A stretch of 64,000 nucleotides of DNA, from contig CALJJQ010000022.1 of the NCBI GenBank assembly GCA_937973965.1, positions 1 through 64,000 of the forward strand. The letters are read 5' to 3'. The notes under the pieces are model-generated. The model made no database searches. It had not been told where the DNA came from and was given only the letters and a program-made list of their open reading frames with translations. This DNA is from an uncultured Calothrix sp. GTDB lineage: Bacteria > Cyanobacteriota > Cyanobacteriia > Cyanobacteriales > Nostocaceae. Positions within the stretch are counted from its first letter, which is position 1. Every line of letters starts with the position of its first letter. Made by a program: the position numbers and the translations under genes. Shown here in pieces: positions 10,575 to 20,701 of the stretch.

Positions 10575-10724
10575 ATACCGATTCAAAAATGTTTGCAACA
10601 TATACTCAAGATGAGACGCAATATATTATGTGGAGACGTAATAGATACATGTGGAGACGTAATATATTACGTCTCTACTAACTAACGAAATTCATTTGTC
10701 GCATTCTTTTTTTCTAATTGGTAT
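10575..10724. repeat. TIR element (family D) with central GAGACG palindrome and arm expansion
   Basis: Left end ATACCGATTCAAAAATGTTTGCAACA; reverse complement of right end ATACCAATTAGAAAAAAAGAATGCGACA; core GAGACGTAATATATTACGTCTC. Confidence 0.6.
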
Positions 10725-10902
10725 CATATCCATTGCATCATCAATTTTGATGGGTTTGTTGACTTTTGACCGTTGACTGTCAACAATTACAACAATTAAC
10801 AGTCAACACTATCAAATGGACAACTTTAATCAGGTGTAGTCTCCCCCTAAAAATATATTATCCGATTCCCGAAAGCAGCAAAAATTCCCGAAAACAAACC
10901 CT

Positions 10903-12852
10903 ATGCTTGTGACTGAGCGAATTATACGGTGCGTCAATCCCCATTGTCCCCATCCAGAAAATCCAGCGACTAATTTAGTTTGTGCAGCTTGTCAAACTCC
11001 TTTAATTCGTCGTTATGTGATTGCGGTTAATGAAGCCGCAGCTAGGTATCCGGTCGGGGAATTAGTTGGTCAAAGGTATGAAGTGATTGCTCCCCATATC
11101 TGGTTGGATACCCAACCTGGTTTAACTCCCCAGATACCAGGGGAAATTGATGCGGCAATTTTGCCTTATCTACGCTTGTATCCCCATCGCTTACACCTAC
11201 CCCAGGTGTATGGAGTCGTCAGGGAAGAGGAACAGGAAATTTTATTGTTGGAAAACGTACCGTTAGATGGGGAAGGTCGGTTATATCCAGGATTAGCCGA
11301 AGTTTGGAGTACTGCTGGGGGGGTGCGTCAAGTTTACTGGTTGTGGCAAATTTTACAGTTATGGCAACCTTTACTGGATATGGGGGTGGCTGCAAGTTTA
11401 CTTAATCCCGAAAATCTGCGGGTACAGGGTTGGTGTGTACGTTTAATTCAACTTAATGGTGAATATGTACCCCAACTGAAAGAGATGGGGGATAGGTGGG
11501 AAAGTTTGGTAGCCAGTGCCCATTCTAGCGTAGCGGAAGGTTTGCAGCATATCCTGGGAATGTTACAGTCTACCAATCCGGATTTATCAGAAATCCTCAT
11601 TCACTTGAATCAATTACTACTTGCTGCTGCCACAGAATTACCGTTACGGTTGCAGGTGATGGGAGCGACGGATGCTGGGGAAGAATCTGTGCAAAACGAA
11701 GATGCTTGTTTCCCTACTAATAAAGATGTAATTGATGACCCATTATTACCCCGTGTAGCAATTGTGGCTGATGGGATTGGTGGTCATGAAGGGGGGGAAG
11801 TCGCCAGTCAAATGGCGGTACAATCATTAAAGTTGCAGGCACGGGCCTATTTGCATGAAGTTGAGAATACTGGCGAAATTATCCCCCCGGAAGTTTTATC
11901 AAAGCAATTAGCAGCCAGTTTACGGGTTGTAAATAACTTAATTTGTACTGCGAATAATACTCAACAACGCCAAGGGAAACAACGGATGGGGACAACAATT
12001 GCGATCGCCATTCAAGTTCCCCAGCGAGTGACAACGATTACGGGTTGGGATGGGGAAAATTCCCATGAGGTTTATATTGGTACGGTGGGTGATTCCCGTG
12101 CCTATTTAATTACCCGTGATGGCTGTCAGTTACTGACAATTGATGATGATGTTAGCACCCGTGAGGTGTGTGCTGGACGCAGTTTGTATCGAAAGGCACT
12201 GGAGCGGACTGATGCTACGGGTCTAACCCAAGCTTTGGGTGCGAAGGATGGCGAATATTTACATCCCCACACCCAGAGAATAATTATCGATGAAGACGCA
12301 ATTTTATTATTGTGTTCCGATGGCTTAAGTGATAATTTCCTAGTGGAACGCACCTGGGAAGAGTTTGCCTTACCAATTCTGAATCACCAAAGCAGTTTAG
12401 AAGAAAATTTGTATGCTTGGTTAAAACGCGCGATCGCTGTTAATGGTCATGATAATATCTCTCTAGTGTTGACCTATTATCGTGTTAGTACTGACGAACC
12501 AGCGAGTATTGAGGCTGAACAGCCACCGGAGTCAGAACCGGAATTAATCAAAGAAAATTTAACAATAAATGCAACAGATATAGATTTAGAACCCCTAGTA
12601 AGTACAGAGCAACCAAATTACTTTATCAGCGACGAGCAAGGGGAATTAAACTCGGAAAGTCCTTCCCCAGTCAACAGTAAAACCAAAAAATCCCGATGGA
12701 ATCCAGTAGTCAGTGCGATCGCAGTGTTGTTAATTTTAGTTACCCTTTCCAGTGTTGGTTTATTTGCTTGGTGGAAATATGCACCCCAATCCTTTCAACA
12801 AGCTTGCAGTCAATTACCTGCAAGTTGGCAAAGACGAATTTGTCGAAAATAG
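10903..12852 (+). CDS. PP2C-family serine/threonine protein phosphatase with N-terminal zinc-ribbon-like segment and C-terminal TM helix
   Basis: VADGIGGHEGGEVAS, GTVGDSRAYLI and LLLCSDGLSDN motifs; CxxxxC..CxxC at the N-terminus. Confidence 0.88.
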   Translation: MLVTERIIRCVNPHCPHPENPATNLVCAACQTPLIRRYVIAVNEAAARYPVGELVGQRYEVIAPHIWLDTQPGLTPQIPGEIDAAILPYLRLYPHRLHLPQVYGVVREEEQEILLLENVPLDGEGRLYPGLAEVWSTAGGVRQVYWLWQILQLWQPLLDMGVAASLLNPENLRVQGWCVRLIQLNGEYVPQLKEMGDRWESLVASAHSSVAEGLQHILGMLQSTNPDLSEILIHLNQLLLAAATELPLRLQVMGATDAGEESVQNEDACFPTNKDVIDDPLLPRVAIVADGIGGHEGGEVASQMAVQSLKLQARAYLHEVENTGEIIPPEVLSKQLAASLRVVNNLICTANNTQQRQGKQRMGTTIAIAIQVPQRVTTITGWDGENSHEVYIGTVGDSRAYLITRDGCQLLTIDDDVSTREVCAGRSLYRKALERTDATGLTQALGAKDGEYLHPHTQRIIIDEDAILLLCSDGLSDNFLVERTWEEFALPILNHQSSLEENLYAWLKRAIAVNGHDNISLVLTYYRVSTDEPASIEAEQPPESEPELIKENLTINATDIDLEPLVSTEQPNYFISDEQGELNSESPSPVNSKTKKSRWNPVVSAIAVLLILVTLSSVGLFAWWKYAPQSFQQACSQLPASWQRRICRK

Positions 12853-12879
12853 TAGAGACGCAGCAATGCTACGTCTCTA
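12853..12879. repeat. GAGACG-type palindrome (GCAATGC subtype)
   Basis: tagagacgcagcaatgctacgtctcta. Confidence 0.75.
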
Positions 12880-12909
12880 GGATAAATTTTCAAACGTTTG
12901 CAACACATT

Positions 12910-13003
12910 CAGAATATATGTATAGACGTAATATATCCAGAATACATGTATAGACGTAATATATCCAGAATATATGTATAGACGTAATATATTACGTCTA
13001 TAC
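12910..13003. repeat. 28-nt tandem repeat (x3) closing into a GAGACG-type palindrome
   Basis: cagaatatatgtatagacgtaatatatc / cagaatacatgtatagacgtaatatatc / cagaatatatgtatagacgtaatatattacgtctatac. Confidence 0.85.
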
Positions 13004-13041
13004 TTCTTAAAATTTACCCAAAAACCCAGCGATCGCAATTT

Positions 13042-14397
13042 ATGACCTCTGCCATTCCCACCCCATACGACTTTTTACCACGTTTTTATCGTCTTTCCAG
13101 CGTCAGTGTCCTGTCAAACATGATGGTTCCCCTTGCAGGGATAGTTGATGTAGCTTTTTTAGGACACTTGGCAGATATTCGACATTTAGCTGGTGTGATT
13201 TTAGCAACTATTCTATTTGATTATTTATACCGGGTTCTGAAATTTCTCCGTTCCAGCACCAATGCAATTACAGCCCAAGCTACTGGTTTAGATGATAGCA
13301 AAGCGGTCATTCTTGCGGGTTTGCGCAGTGGTTTAATCGCCTTGGGTATTAGCTTGTTGATTTTAAGTTTGCAATACCCCTTACAAAAATTGGGATTTTG
13401 GATTTTAAGTGGTTCCCCGGAAATTGAAGCATCGGGAATTGATTATTTTTACGCTCGTATTTGGGGTGCACCGGCAGTATTAATTAATTTCGTCCTAATT
13501 GGTTGGTTTTTGGGGAGGGAAATGAACGGTGCAGTCCTGTTGATGTCAATTGTCGGTAACGGTATCAATGTGTTGTTGGATTACTTGATGATTGTCCAGT
13601 GGGGATGGCAGAGTATGGGTGCGGGATTGGCAACCGCAATTAGTCAATATTTAGCTTTAATTGCGGGTTTACTTTGGGCTGGTTTGACCATCAATTGGCA
13701 GGTATTTTTTGTTGCATGTCGGGAGGTCTGGGAAAAACAAGCCTTGAAAAAAACAATTGGCCTTAAAGGTAATATTCTGATTCGATTTCTCGTGTTAATT
13801 AGTACCTACGCCCTATTTACTAACCTAAGTGCGAAAATGGGGACAACTACCCTAGCAGAAAACGGTTTATTGCTCCAAATAGCCCTATTTAGTCAATTTA
13901 CAATCCAAGGAGTAGGTTTAACCACCCAAACCCTCACAGGTAACTTCAAAGCCAAAGGAGACAAACACAAACTCATCCCCTTACTACTAATATCCCTATT
14001 TACCAGCTTAACTATTGCCAGTGCGATCGCATTCATATCAGTCATTTTTCCAGATACCATATTTGGTTTGTTGACCAACCACACAGAAGTTAACAGCGAC
14101 ATTACAAATTACACCCTCTGGCTATTACCCCTACTGGGATTCACTGCGATCGCATTTATGCTAGAAGGTTATTTTATCGGTATTAAGCAGGTTGTCACCC
14201 TCCGCAATGCTGTCCTCACAGCCTTTATCTGCGGATTTATTCCCTTAGCCACTATAGCCTCCTACCAGCACAACAACCATATCCTGTGGATGGGATTAGT
14301 CAGCTACATGGTCATTACCATAGTGGCATTAGCAATCCACATACCCCGCACCCTAGAAGCTGAAAAACCCCTCAAAACCAAAGTTTTTTCCAGTTAA
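13042..14397 (+). CDS. MATE-family efflux transporter (DinF-like)
   Basis: Twelve-TM-type hydrophobic protein with N-terminal MVPLAGIVDVAFLGHL typical of DinF/MATE. Confidence 0.85.
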   Translation: MTSAIPTPYDFLPRFYRLSSVSVLSNMMVPLAGIVDVAFLGHLADIRHLAGVILATILFDYLYRVLKFLRSSTNAITAQATGLDDSKAVILAGLRSGLIALGISLLILSLQYPLQKLGFWILSGSPEIEASGIDYFYARIWGAPAVLINFVLIGWFLGREMNGAVLLMSIVGNGINVLLDYLMIVQWGWQSMGAGLATAISQYLALIAGLLWAGLTINWQVFFVACREVWEKQALKKTIGLKGNILIRFLVLISTYALFTNLSAKMGTTTLAENGLLLQIALFSQFTIQGVGLTTQTLTGNFKAKGDKHKLIPLLLISLFTSLTIASAIAFISVIFPDTIFGLLTNHTEVNSDITNYTLWLLPLLGFTAIAFMLEGYFIGIKQVVTLRNAVLTAFICGFIPLATIASYQHNNHILWMGLVSYMVITIVALAIHIPRTLEAEKPLKTKVFSS

Positions 14398-14481
14398 ATT
14401 AACCTGTGTAGAGACGTCGCAATGCTAGGTCTCTACAGACGTTAATCCAAAATCCAAAATCCAAAATCTCAAATCTAAAAT

Positions 14482-15477
14482 CTAAAAATTCCCATCGACT
14501 TGTGCATACACCTTACCAATGGGTGCAATCCCAGCCATATCGAGAATTGGTGCAATCAAATCCTCCCGCTTTACCGCCATCAAATGCACACCCTGACACA
14601 ATTGTTTGGCAAATCGCACCTGTTCCGAGGCGATTTTCATTCCCTCCTGTAACGGGTCTGGTGCTGCTGCTAAACGGTCAATAATATCCTGGGGAATATT
14701 CACACCTGGAACCATCCGGTTAATAAACTCTGCATTTTTTGCCGACTTTAACAGAAAAATCCCCGCCAAAATCGGTTTATTACAACCAGCAGCAATTCCA
14801 TCCATAAACTTTTGTAAACGGTCAAAATCAGTAATTAACTGACTTTGAAAAAACTGCGCACCTGCGGCCAATTTTTTCTCAAATCGACTTTGTAAACCCG
14901 ACCAACTGGGACACTGAGGGTCAACCGCAGCTCCTGCAAATAAATCCAATTCCCCATCCGTTAACGGTTTATCATTAAAATCCACACCCAAATTTAGCTT
15001 CTGGATAACTTGTAGCAATCGTACCGCTTCCAAATCAAACACACCCTTGCAATTTGGATGATCACCCGCCTTCACCGGGTCTCCGGTTAATGCTAGTATA
15101 TTTCGAATACCCAAGGCATGAGCGCCCATTAAATCAGCTTGCATGGCAATTCGATTGCGATCGCGACAGGCAAATTGACAGATTGGCTCAATCCCATGAT
15201 TCAGCAAAATTGCGGAGGCAGCCAACGGAGTCATGCGTAAAACCGCACGGCTACCATCAGTAATATTGACGGCATGAACCCTCCCCTTAAGGGTCGCCGC
15301 CATTCTCAACATATGCTCTGGATTACCTCCTTTAGGAGGAGCAACCTCAGCAGTAATTAAAAAATCACCGTTCCTAGCTGCGTCACGAAAAGAAATTGAT
15401 GAAATAAAATTTGAAGTATCAGCCATAACATCGAGTGAATGGACTCTAGGTACAGCTATAGCATACAATCCTGGCAT
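14482..15477 (-). CDS. Methylenetetrahydrofolate reductase family protein
   Basis: TAEVAPPKGGNPEHM, NITDGSRAVLRM and LALTGDPVKAGDHP motifs. Confidence 0.85.
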   Translation of the reverse strand: MPGLYAIAVPRVHSLDVMADTSNFISSISFRDAARNGDFLITAEVAPPKGGNPEHMLRMAATLKGRVHAVNITDGSRAVLRMTPLAASAILLNHGIEPICQFACRDRNRIAMQADLMGAHALGIRNILALTGDPVKAGDHPNCKGVFDLEAVRLLQVIQKLNLGVDFNDKPLTDGELDLFAGAAVDPQCPSWSGLQSRFEKKLAAGAQFFQSQLITDFDRLQKFMDGIAAGCNKPILAGIFLLKSAKNAEFINRMVPGVNIPQDIIDRLAAAPDPLQEGMKIASEQVRFAKQLCQGVHLMAVKREDLIAPILDMAGIAPIGKVYAQVDGNF

Positions 15478-15654
15478 CAGGAAACCTCACCCTGACAGAG
15501 GTTGCATTAAGAATGCAGGAGATCGGACGTTAGCGAATACAAATATGAGAAATTTGACGTTGTATAGAGACGTAGCATTGCCACGTCTCCCAAATTCAGC
15601 AACACCGAAGACAGAATACAGAGGAGATTAATTTTCAGAACATCCCCCATTCTT

Positions 15655-16662
15655 CTACACAGGTAAAGAATATCCCATCGCCTTTTTAACTTCATTCAAA
15701 GTCGAAACAGCCAAAGCTTCCGCTTTCTCCCTACCATCCCGTAACACCGATTCCAAATAACCCCTATCATCCATTACAGCTTGATATTTTTCCTGAATCG
15801 GCTTTAATGCATTAATCGTCGTTTCTGTCAACAAAGGTTTAAATTGTCCCCAACCCATATCAGCACACTCATCCGCAACTTCTTGCTTCGATTTCCCCGA
15901 AAGCAACATATACATAGTCAGTAAATTATTACACTCTGGCCGTTCCGGGTCATCAAACACTAAACCCCGTTGTGGGTCGGTTTTACACTTCTTAATTTTT
16001 TTCGTAATTTCTTCGGGGGAATCCAGTAAATTAATCCGACTCAATTCCGAAGGGTCAGATTTAGACATTTTTTTCGTCCCATCTGTCAAACTCATTACCC
16101 TTGCACCTTCCTTACGAATCAAAGGTTCTGGGGATTTGAGAACTTTTTCACCCTTACCAAACAAATGATTAAACCGATCAACAATATCCCGTGTCAACTC
16201 GATATGTTGTTTTTGGTCTTCCCCCACCGGAACTTTATCCGCTTGATATAACAAAATATCCGCAGCCATCAACACCGGATAATCCAACAAACCCACCCCG
16301 ACATTTTCACCCTGCTTTTGCGCCTTCTCTTTATACTGGATCATATCCGTTAACCAATTCAGTGGCGTAATGCAATTGAGTAACCAAGTTAACTCAGCAT
16401 GGGCGGAAACATGGGACTGGATAAAAATATTTGCATATTGCAAATCAATACCACAAGCAAGGTACAACGCTGCAATACTATAACTATCTTGGGCTAAGGT
16501 TGCGGGATTGTGGGGTACGGTAATCGCGTGTAAATCAACTACACAAAAATAATTTTCAAACTGGCTTTGTATTTCTACCCAGTTACGGATTGCACCAAAA
16601 TAATTCCCTAAATGCAAATTTCCTGTTGGTTGGACTCCGGATAAAATACGCTGCCTACTCAT
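15655..16662 (-). CDS. trpS: Tryptophanyl-tRNA synthetase
   Basis: RILSGVQPTGNLHLGNYFGAI (HIGH-like) and KKMSKS motifs. Confidence 0.97.
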   Translation of the reverse strand: MSRQRILSGVQPTGNLHLGNYFGAIRNWVEIQSQFENYFCVVDLHAITVPHNPATLAQDSYSIAALYLACGIDLQYANIFIQSHVSAHAELTWLLNCITPLNWLTDMIQYKEKAQKQGENVGVGLLDYPVLMAADILLYQADKVPVGEDQKQHIELTRDIVDRFNHLFGKGEKVLKSPEPLIRKEGARVMSLTDGTKKMSKSDPSELSRINLLDSPEEITKKIKKCKTDPQRGLVFDDPERPECNNLLTMYMLLSGKSKQEVADECADMGWGQFKPLLTETTINALKPIQEKYQAVMDDRGYLESVLRDGREKAEALAVSTLNEVKKAMGYSLPV

Positions 16663-16983
16663 ATATTTTCAACTAACTCTGGTTTATCGATCACAATAAC
16701 GCACATCCCATTGTGCCATTTTCCAGCGCCTGTGGGGAGGAAATTGCCATCCTAATTTTCTCCAACTAAAGTATGAGTCCCTTCCTTCGATAGTTGTATA
16801 GCTGTAAATACAACGTTTTTCCGATGTTCAACCTAGGTTGAATTGCATACTATAAACACATCAAGCGAAACGAACCGCAGCGAAGAGAAATAAAAAACAA
16901 ATAATCAAAGTTTTCTCTCGCTGCATCTTCCTCGCAAATTAAGAAAGAAACAACCTTATTAAATTAACCCTGGATTTAAAACC

Positions 16984-17235
16984 ATGTCTCACGAAATCAA
17001 AAACACCGCAGTTGAACTTTCCATCGACGAATTAGAAACCGTCGCAGGTGGATTTGGAATTATCCTCGCTCCCGGTCAAGCTTTAGATTTAGATACCGAT
17101 GCTAACTTCCAACAAAAGGATTTAGCAGTTGCGCAACAAACCTTTGCAGGTCCCGGTGGTGCTGGTAACGCTTTAGTTGTTCAAGCTCGTGAAATTAAGA
17201 GCAATTCTGGTCAATCTCTGAATTTGTTCAACTAA
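16984..17235 (+). CDS. Small double-glycine-leader peptide, CTB-family bacteriocin-like (copy 1)
   Basis: MSHEIKNTAVELSIDELETVAGG leader, core FGIILAPGQ...; tandem paralogue 368 bp downstream. Confidence 0.75.
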   Translation: MSHEIKNTAVELSIDELETVAGGFGIILAPGQALDLDTDANFQQKDLAVAQQTFAGPGGAGNALVVQAREIKSNSGQSLNLFN

Positions 17236-17260
17236 TTTAACTGGTTTAACTAACTAAACT

Positions 17261-17291
17261 GGGCAAATTAATCAATATCAAATATTTGCCC
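17261..17291 (+). terminator. Hairpin after peptide gene 1 (terminator or attenuator candidate)
   Basis: gggcaaat ... atttgccc followed by TTCTCC. Confidence 0.45.
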
Positions 17292-17351
17292 TTCTCCCAA
17301 CAAATCTCATTCAAACTCACAAACTAACTCATTAAACAAGGAACGAAAACC

Positions 17352-17603
17352 ATGTCTCACGAAATCAAAAACACCGCAGTTGAACTTTCCATCGACGAAT
17401 TAGAAACCGTCGCAGGTGGATTTGGAATCATCATCGCTCCCGGTCAAAATGCAAATTTAGGAACTAATGCTAACTTCAACCAACAAGATTTAGCAGTTGC
17501 ACAACAAACTTTTGCAGGTCCCGGTGGTGCTGGTAACGCATTAGTTGTTCAAGCTCGTGAAATCGACAGCAACTCTGGTCAATTCCTCTCTTTGTTCAAC
17601 TAA
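17352..17603 (+). CDS. Small double-glycine-leader peptide, CTB-family bacteriocin-like (copy 2)
   Basis: Leader identical to copy 1; core differs in scattered residues (FGIIIAPGQNANLGTNANFNQQ...). Confidence 0.75.
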   Translation: MSHEIKNTAVELSIDELETVAGGFGIIIAPGQNANLGTNANFNQQDLAVAQQTFAGPGGAGNALVVQAREIDSNSGQFLSLFN

Positions 17604-17628
17604 TTTAACTAGTTTAACTAACTCAAAT

Positions 17629-17659
17629 GGGCAAATTGCTGAATAGCAAATATTTGCCC
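17629..17659 (+). terminator. Hairpin after peptide gene 2 (duplicate of the hairpin after gene 1)
   Basis: gggcaaattgct...agcaaatatttgccc followed by TTCT. Confidence 0.45.
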
Positions 17660-17699
17660 TTCTACAAACAAATCTTTATTTAAATCAGGAGTCACAGTC

Positions 17700-17939
17700 A
17701 TGTCACACAAAATCAGAATTACAGCAGTAGAACTATCAGTCAATGAACTGGATAGCGTTGCAGGTGGATTTGCTATAGGGTATGGAAATTTCGGTTATTT
17801 GCCAGCTCCCCCCTCAACTCCCCATAGTCCGATCAACTTTGACCTGATTAACCAAGGAGGTTTCCCTTTCGGACCGAAGAAACAGCATGAATCCTATACC
17901 CACGAAAGCTACGAATCCTACGAACATCAGTCTGAATAG
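17700..17939 (+). CDS. Small double-glycine-leader peptide with divergent Tyr/His/Glu/Ser-rich core (copy 3)
   Basis: MSHKIRITAVELSVNELDSVAGG leader related to copies 1-2; core ends KKQHESYTHESYESYEHQSE. Confidence 0.65.
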   Translation: MSHKIRITAVELSVNELDSVAGGFAIGYGNFGYLPAPPSTPHSPINFDLINQGGFPFGPKKQHESYTHESYESYEHQSE

Positions 17940-18346
17940 AAACAGGGATGTACTTGCAAATCTCCTAGATCGTTGGCTAAATATACCGGGAAGATTATCT
18001 TCTCGGTATTTTGTTATCCTAGATTTCTAGTGAGTAATTCGTTTGATGCAGAGGGAGTGGGAATAAGCTATTGTCTTATTTGGTTGTTTTCAAACGATAT
18101 GTATGTAGACATGTAGCGTAGCGATCGCACTGGTCACTGACCCCGTATCAAGTATATCTTTACCGATATCTCCACATAAAATGCGATCGCTTGCTTGGGA
18201 TAACAGGCGATCGCATTTGTCGGTAATGGTAATTATCAATATAAGTGTGATTTTTTTGATATAAGTAATATTTACAATTTAATTACCTTCCAATAAACTA
18301 TATTGAAATACCAAACATATTATTTAGGAATTCATCAGTTATCTTT

Positions 18347-19030
18347 TTAACGTAAACGATTTGTATAAATTCCAAAAGAATCCAAAAAATCATCCACCTC
18401 CCCAGTTAGTGTCTTCGGAGTGACCGCTCCCATAATATACATCCTTCTTTGAACTATGTAGCTTCTATATTTTCCTTTTGTTCCATCATTATTTAGCACC
18501 AATATCTCGATTCCAGGATACTTATCAGCGATAGTCAAATCAGTGGTGCTAATGATTTTTCCTTCACTCGCAAATGATTCTTTAAGGGTCTCTCGTAATA
18601 CTTGAGCAACTGCATTACCAGGGAGATAAGATACTTCAGATGGCATGTCTCGATAATGAATAATATAAACTGTTTGAGTTTTATTGCTATATGAAACTAA
18701 TTTCTGATTTTTATTTTCTTGGATTACACCGGGAATTCTAATTTCAAAATCTCCATCTGCACCCACATAGGTATCATTCTGTGCAATCGAGATAGGTTGT
18801 TTGACTGTTGTTTGATGATTATTAACTAGTGCGAAAGATTTCGATTCAGATTGATTAAGTTCTGTATTCTTTACACTAATTGCTTGCGCTTTCGGAAAAC
18901 CAACTGATAGCATTAACACCAAACCTGCTAATGTTAATTTACATGCTTTCCCTACCATCATTTTGTATCTCCTGTTGCTTTTGACGTGCTGTTTTCTTTC
19001 ATTCAGGAGATACAGGTTAATTACTATCAA
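18347..19030 (-). CDS. Hypothetical secreted protein
   Basis: Signal-peptide-like N-terminus (LTLAGLVLMLSVGFPKAQA) within a 227 aa ORF. Confidence 0.55.
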   Translation of the reverse strand: MIVINLYLLNERKQHVKSNRRYKMMVGKACKLTLAGLVLMLSVGFPKAQAISVKNTELNQSESKSFALVNNHQTTVKQPISIAQNDTYVGADGDFEIRIPGVIQENKNQKLVSYSNKTQTVYIIHYRDMPSEVSYLPGNAVAQVLRETLKESFASEGKIISTTDLTIADKYPGIEILVLNNDGTKGKYRSYIVQRRMYIMGAVTPKTLTGEVDDFLDSFGIYTNRLR

Positions 19031-19239
19031 TTACGTAATCAATGAGTAACTTTATATACTCTTAATGAAAACGATTCAGTTCAACACAGAAACTACCCCA
19101 CCTAAGTAAGTCGTCACAAATAAACCTAATTATGTAACGATTCTGTAACAGATTGTAAACAATATTCAAAGCCTTGAGATGCCTTCCTTTCACTGCGTTC
19201 TAGTTGCTTCGGACATACCTTGATTTTTTAACGCCGACT

Positions 19240-19333
19240 TACTTAGGGTTTGCGGAAAAATAGTAAGGACGCGATATATTGCGTCTCTCCCTGTTCCCTA
19301 CCCTCACGAAAAGACTTTTTCCCCAGACCCTAC
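19240..19333. repeat. TIR element (family B) around a GAGACG-type palindrome
   Basis: Left ttagggtttgcggaaaaatagt; right actttttccccagaccctactt; core ggacgcgatatattgcgtctc. Confidence 0.55.
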
Positions 19334-20413
19334 TTATATCCCCTTAAATAGGGAACCACAAGCGACACGAGTTCTATGTGCAGCGCGGTACCATAATTCC
19401 CCAGCGACCTGTTCTAAATTTTCCCCGTTAGCTTCTAGCATTCGCGAAATCATACTAATCTTACCGAAAGACCAAAATAAACCTGCTTCCAAGAAGTAGG
19501 GTTGATTTGTATCTGCATGGATGCGAAAATCGTACAAGGAGTAATCTCGACATCCTAAAGCAATATGAGCTATTTTCGCTGCTTGTGCAAGTTCTGTAAA
19601 TAACTCTGGTGTCACATTTGCCGGACATACGGGTTTTGCCGTCGGTTGGTCTGGTTGTTTTTTGGGTGTACCGTCTGTTTGCAATTCCAGTTTGTCCTGG
19701 GTAGTACGGATAGGATGTTCTGGTGTGAATAGATATTCAATCATGGAGGGAACCACTAATTGATTATTCCGTTCAATGACTGCAGCACGTATTTCCCTTC
19801 CCGGTATATACTCTTCCACTAGTAAAGTATCATCGAATTGAAAACCTGTTTGCAATGCAGTATCTATCTCTGCTTTCTCCCTCACTAACGTCACACCTAA
19901 AGAGTTGTCCTCAGAATTCGGTTTGACAACAAAAGGAGGTTGCATCGTCAGTATATCACCGCGACGGAGTTGTTGAGCTTGAGCAACACGTAAACCAGCA
20001 CTTTTAACGACACTGCGGGTTTGGGATTTGTTGGTAGCAACAGCTGTACAATGGGATGGGGAACCGACTACAGGTATACCCAAAATATCTTCAAAGAATG
20101 CTCGATAACTGGTCATCCCTGGAAAACAAAACATATGGGGAATCACCACATCTATCTGTGGTAGTCGGGATATCATCTCGGAAAGGGAAATTTTTGCCGA
20201 TAATAACTCTAGGGAGGAACCGATTTGCCAAAGTCCATCCGGGTGAACAATTGCATAGTAGCTAATTACTCCAGCAGGTTGAATGACTGCTTGGGTATAT
20301 ATGATGGAAAGGTTATAGTAGAAGTCGGAAACGCGAGAACCTGCTAGGTGTAGAACCCGTAGTTGTTGGGTAGGTGTGAAGTTGGTTGGTGAAGAAGGTT
20401 GAATTTGAACCAT
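19334..20413 (-). CDS. mysD: D-alanine-D-alanine ligase-like ATP-grasp protein (MysD-like)
   Basis: ATP-grasp motifs (PPFVVKPNSEDNSLGVTLV, LLVEEYIPGREIRAAVI); position next to mysABC. Confidence 0.75.
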   Translation of the reverse strand: MVQIQPSSPTNFTPTQQLRVLHLAGSRVSDFYYNLSIIYTQAVIQPAGVISYYAIVHPDGLWQIGSSLELLSAKISLSEMISRLPQIDVVIPHMFCFPGMTSYRAFFEDILGIPVVGSPSHCTAVATNKSQTRSVVKSAGLRVAQAQQLRRGDILTMQPPFVVKPNSEDNSLGVTLVREKAEIDTALQTGFQFDDTLLVEEYIPGREIRAAVIERNNQLVVPSMIEYLFTPEHPIRTTQDKLELQTDGTPKKQPDQPTAKPVCPANVTPELFTELAQAAKIAHIALGCRDYSLYDFRIHADTNQPYFLEAGLFWSFGKISMISRMLEANGENLEQVAGELWYRAAHRTRVACGSLFKGI

Positions 20414-20701
20414 TTTGATTTTGGATTAATGTGTGTAGAGACCTAGCATTGCTACGTCTATAATGTAATTTTGGATTAACGTGTGTAATAGCATTGCTAC
20501 GTCTATAATTTTGATTGCATACAAAATGTCAATAAACGTGAATACTCCTAGGTCGTAGCTCGCTATGACGGATTGTAAACCCTATAATCCTTGTGAATGA
20601 ATAATTTTGTCAGTTAAAGTCCAAAGTCACCTTTAAGTTTAGTTGAGAACAAACTCAATAACTGATTGATTCCTGGTTTACTGATTTTTTTCTCAATAGA
20701 C

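Noticed and set aside
12910-13003. Possible CRISPR array (28-nt repeats)
   Set aside because: The units are contiguous without unique spacers and merge into a palindrome, so this is a tandem expansion, not a CRISPR.
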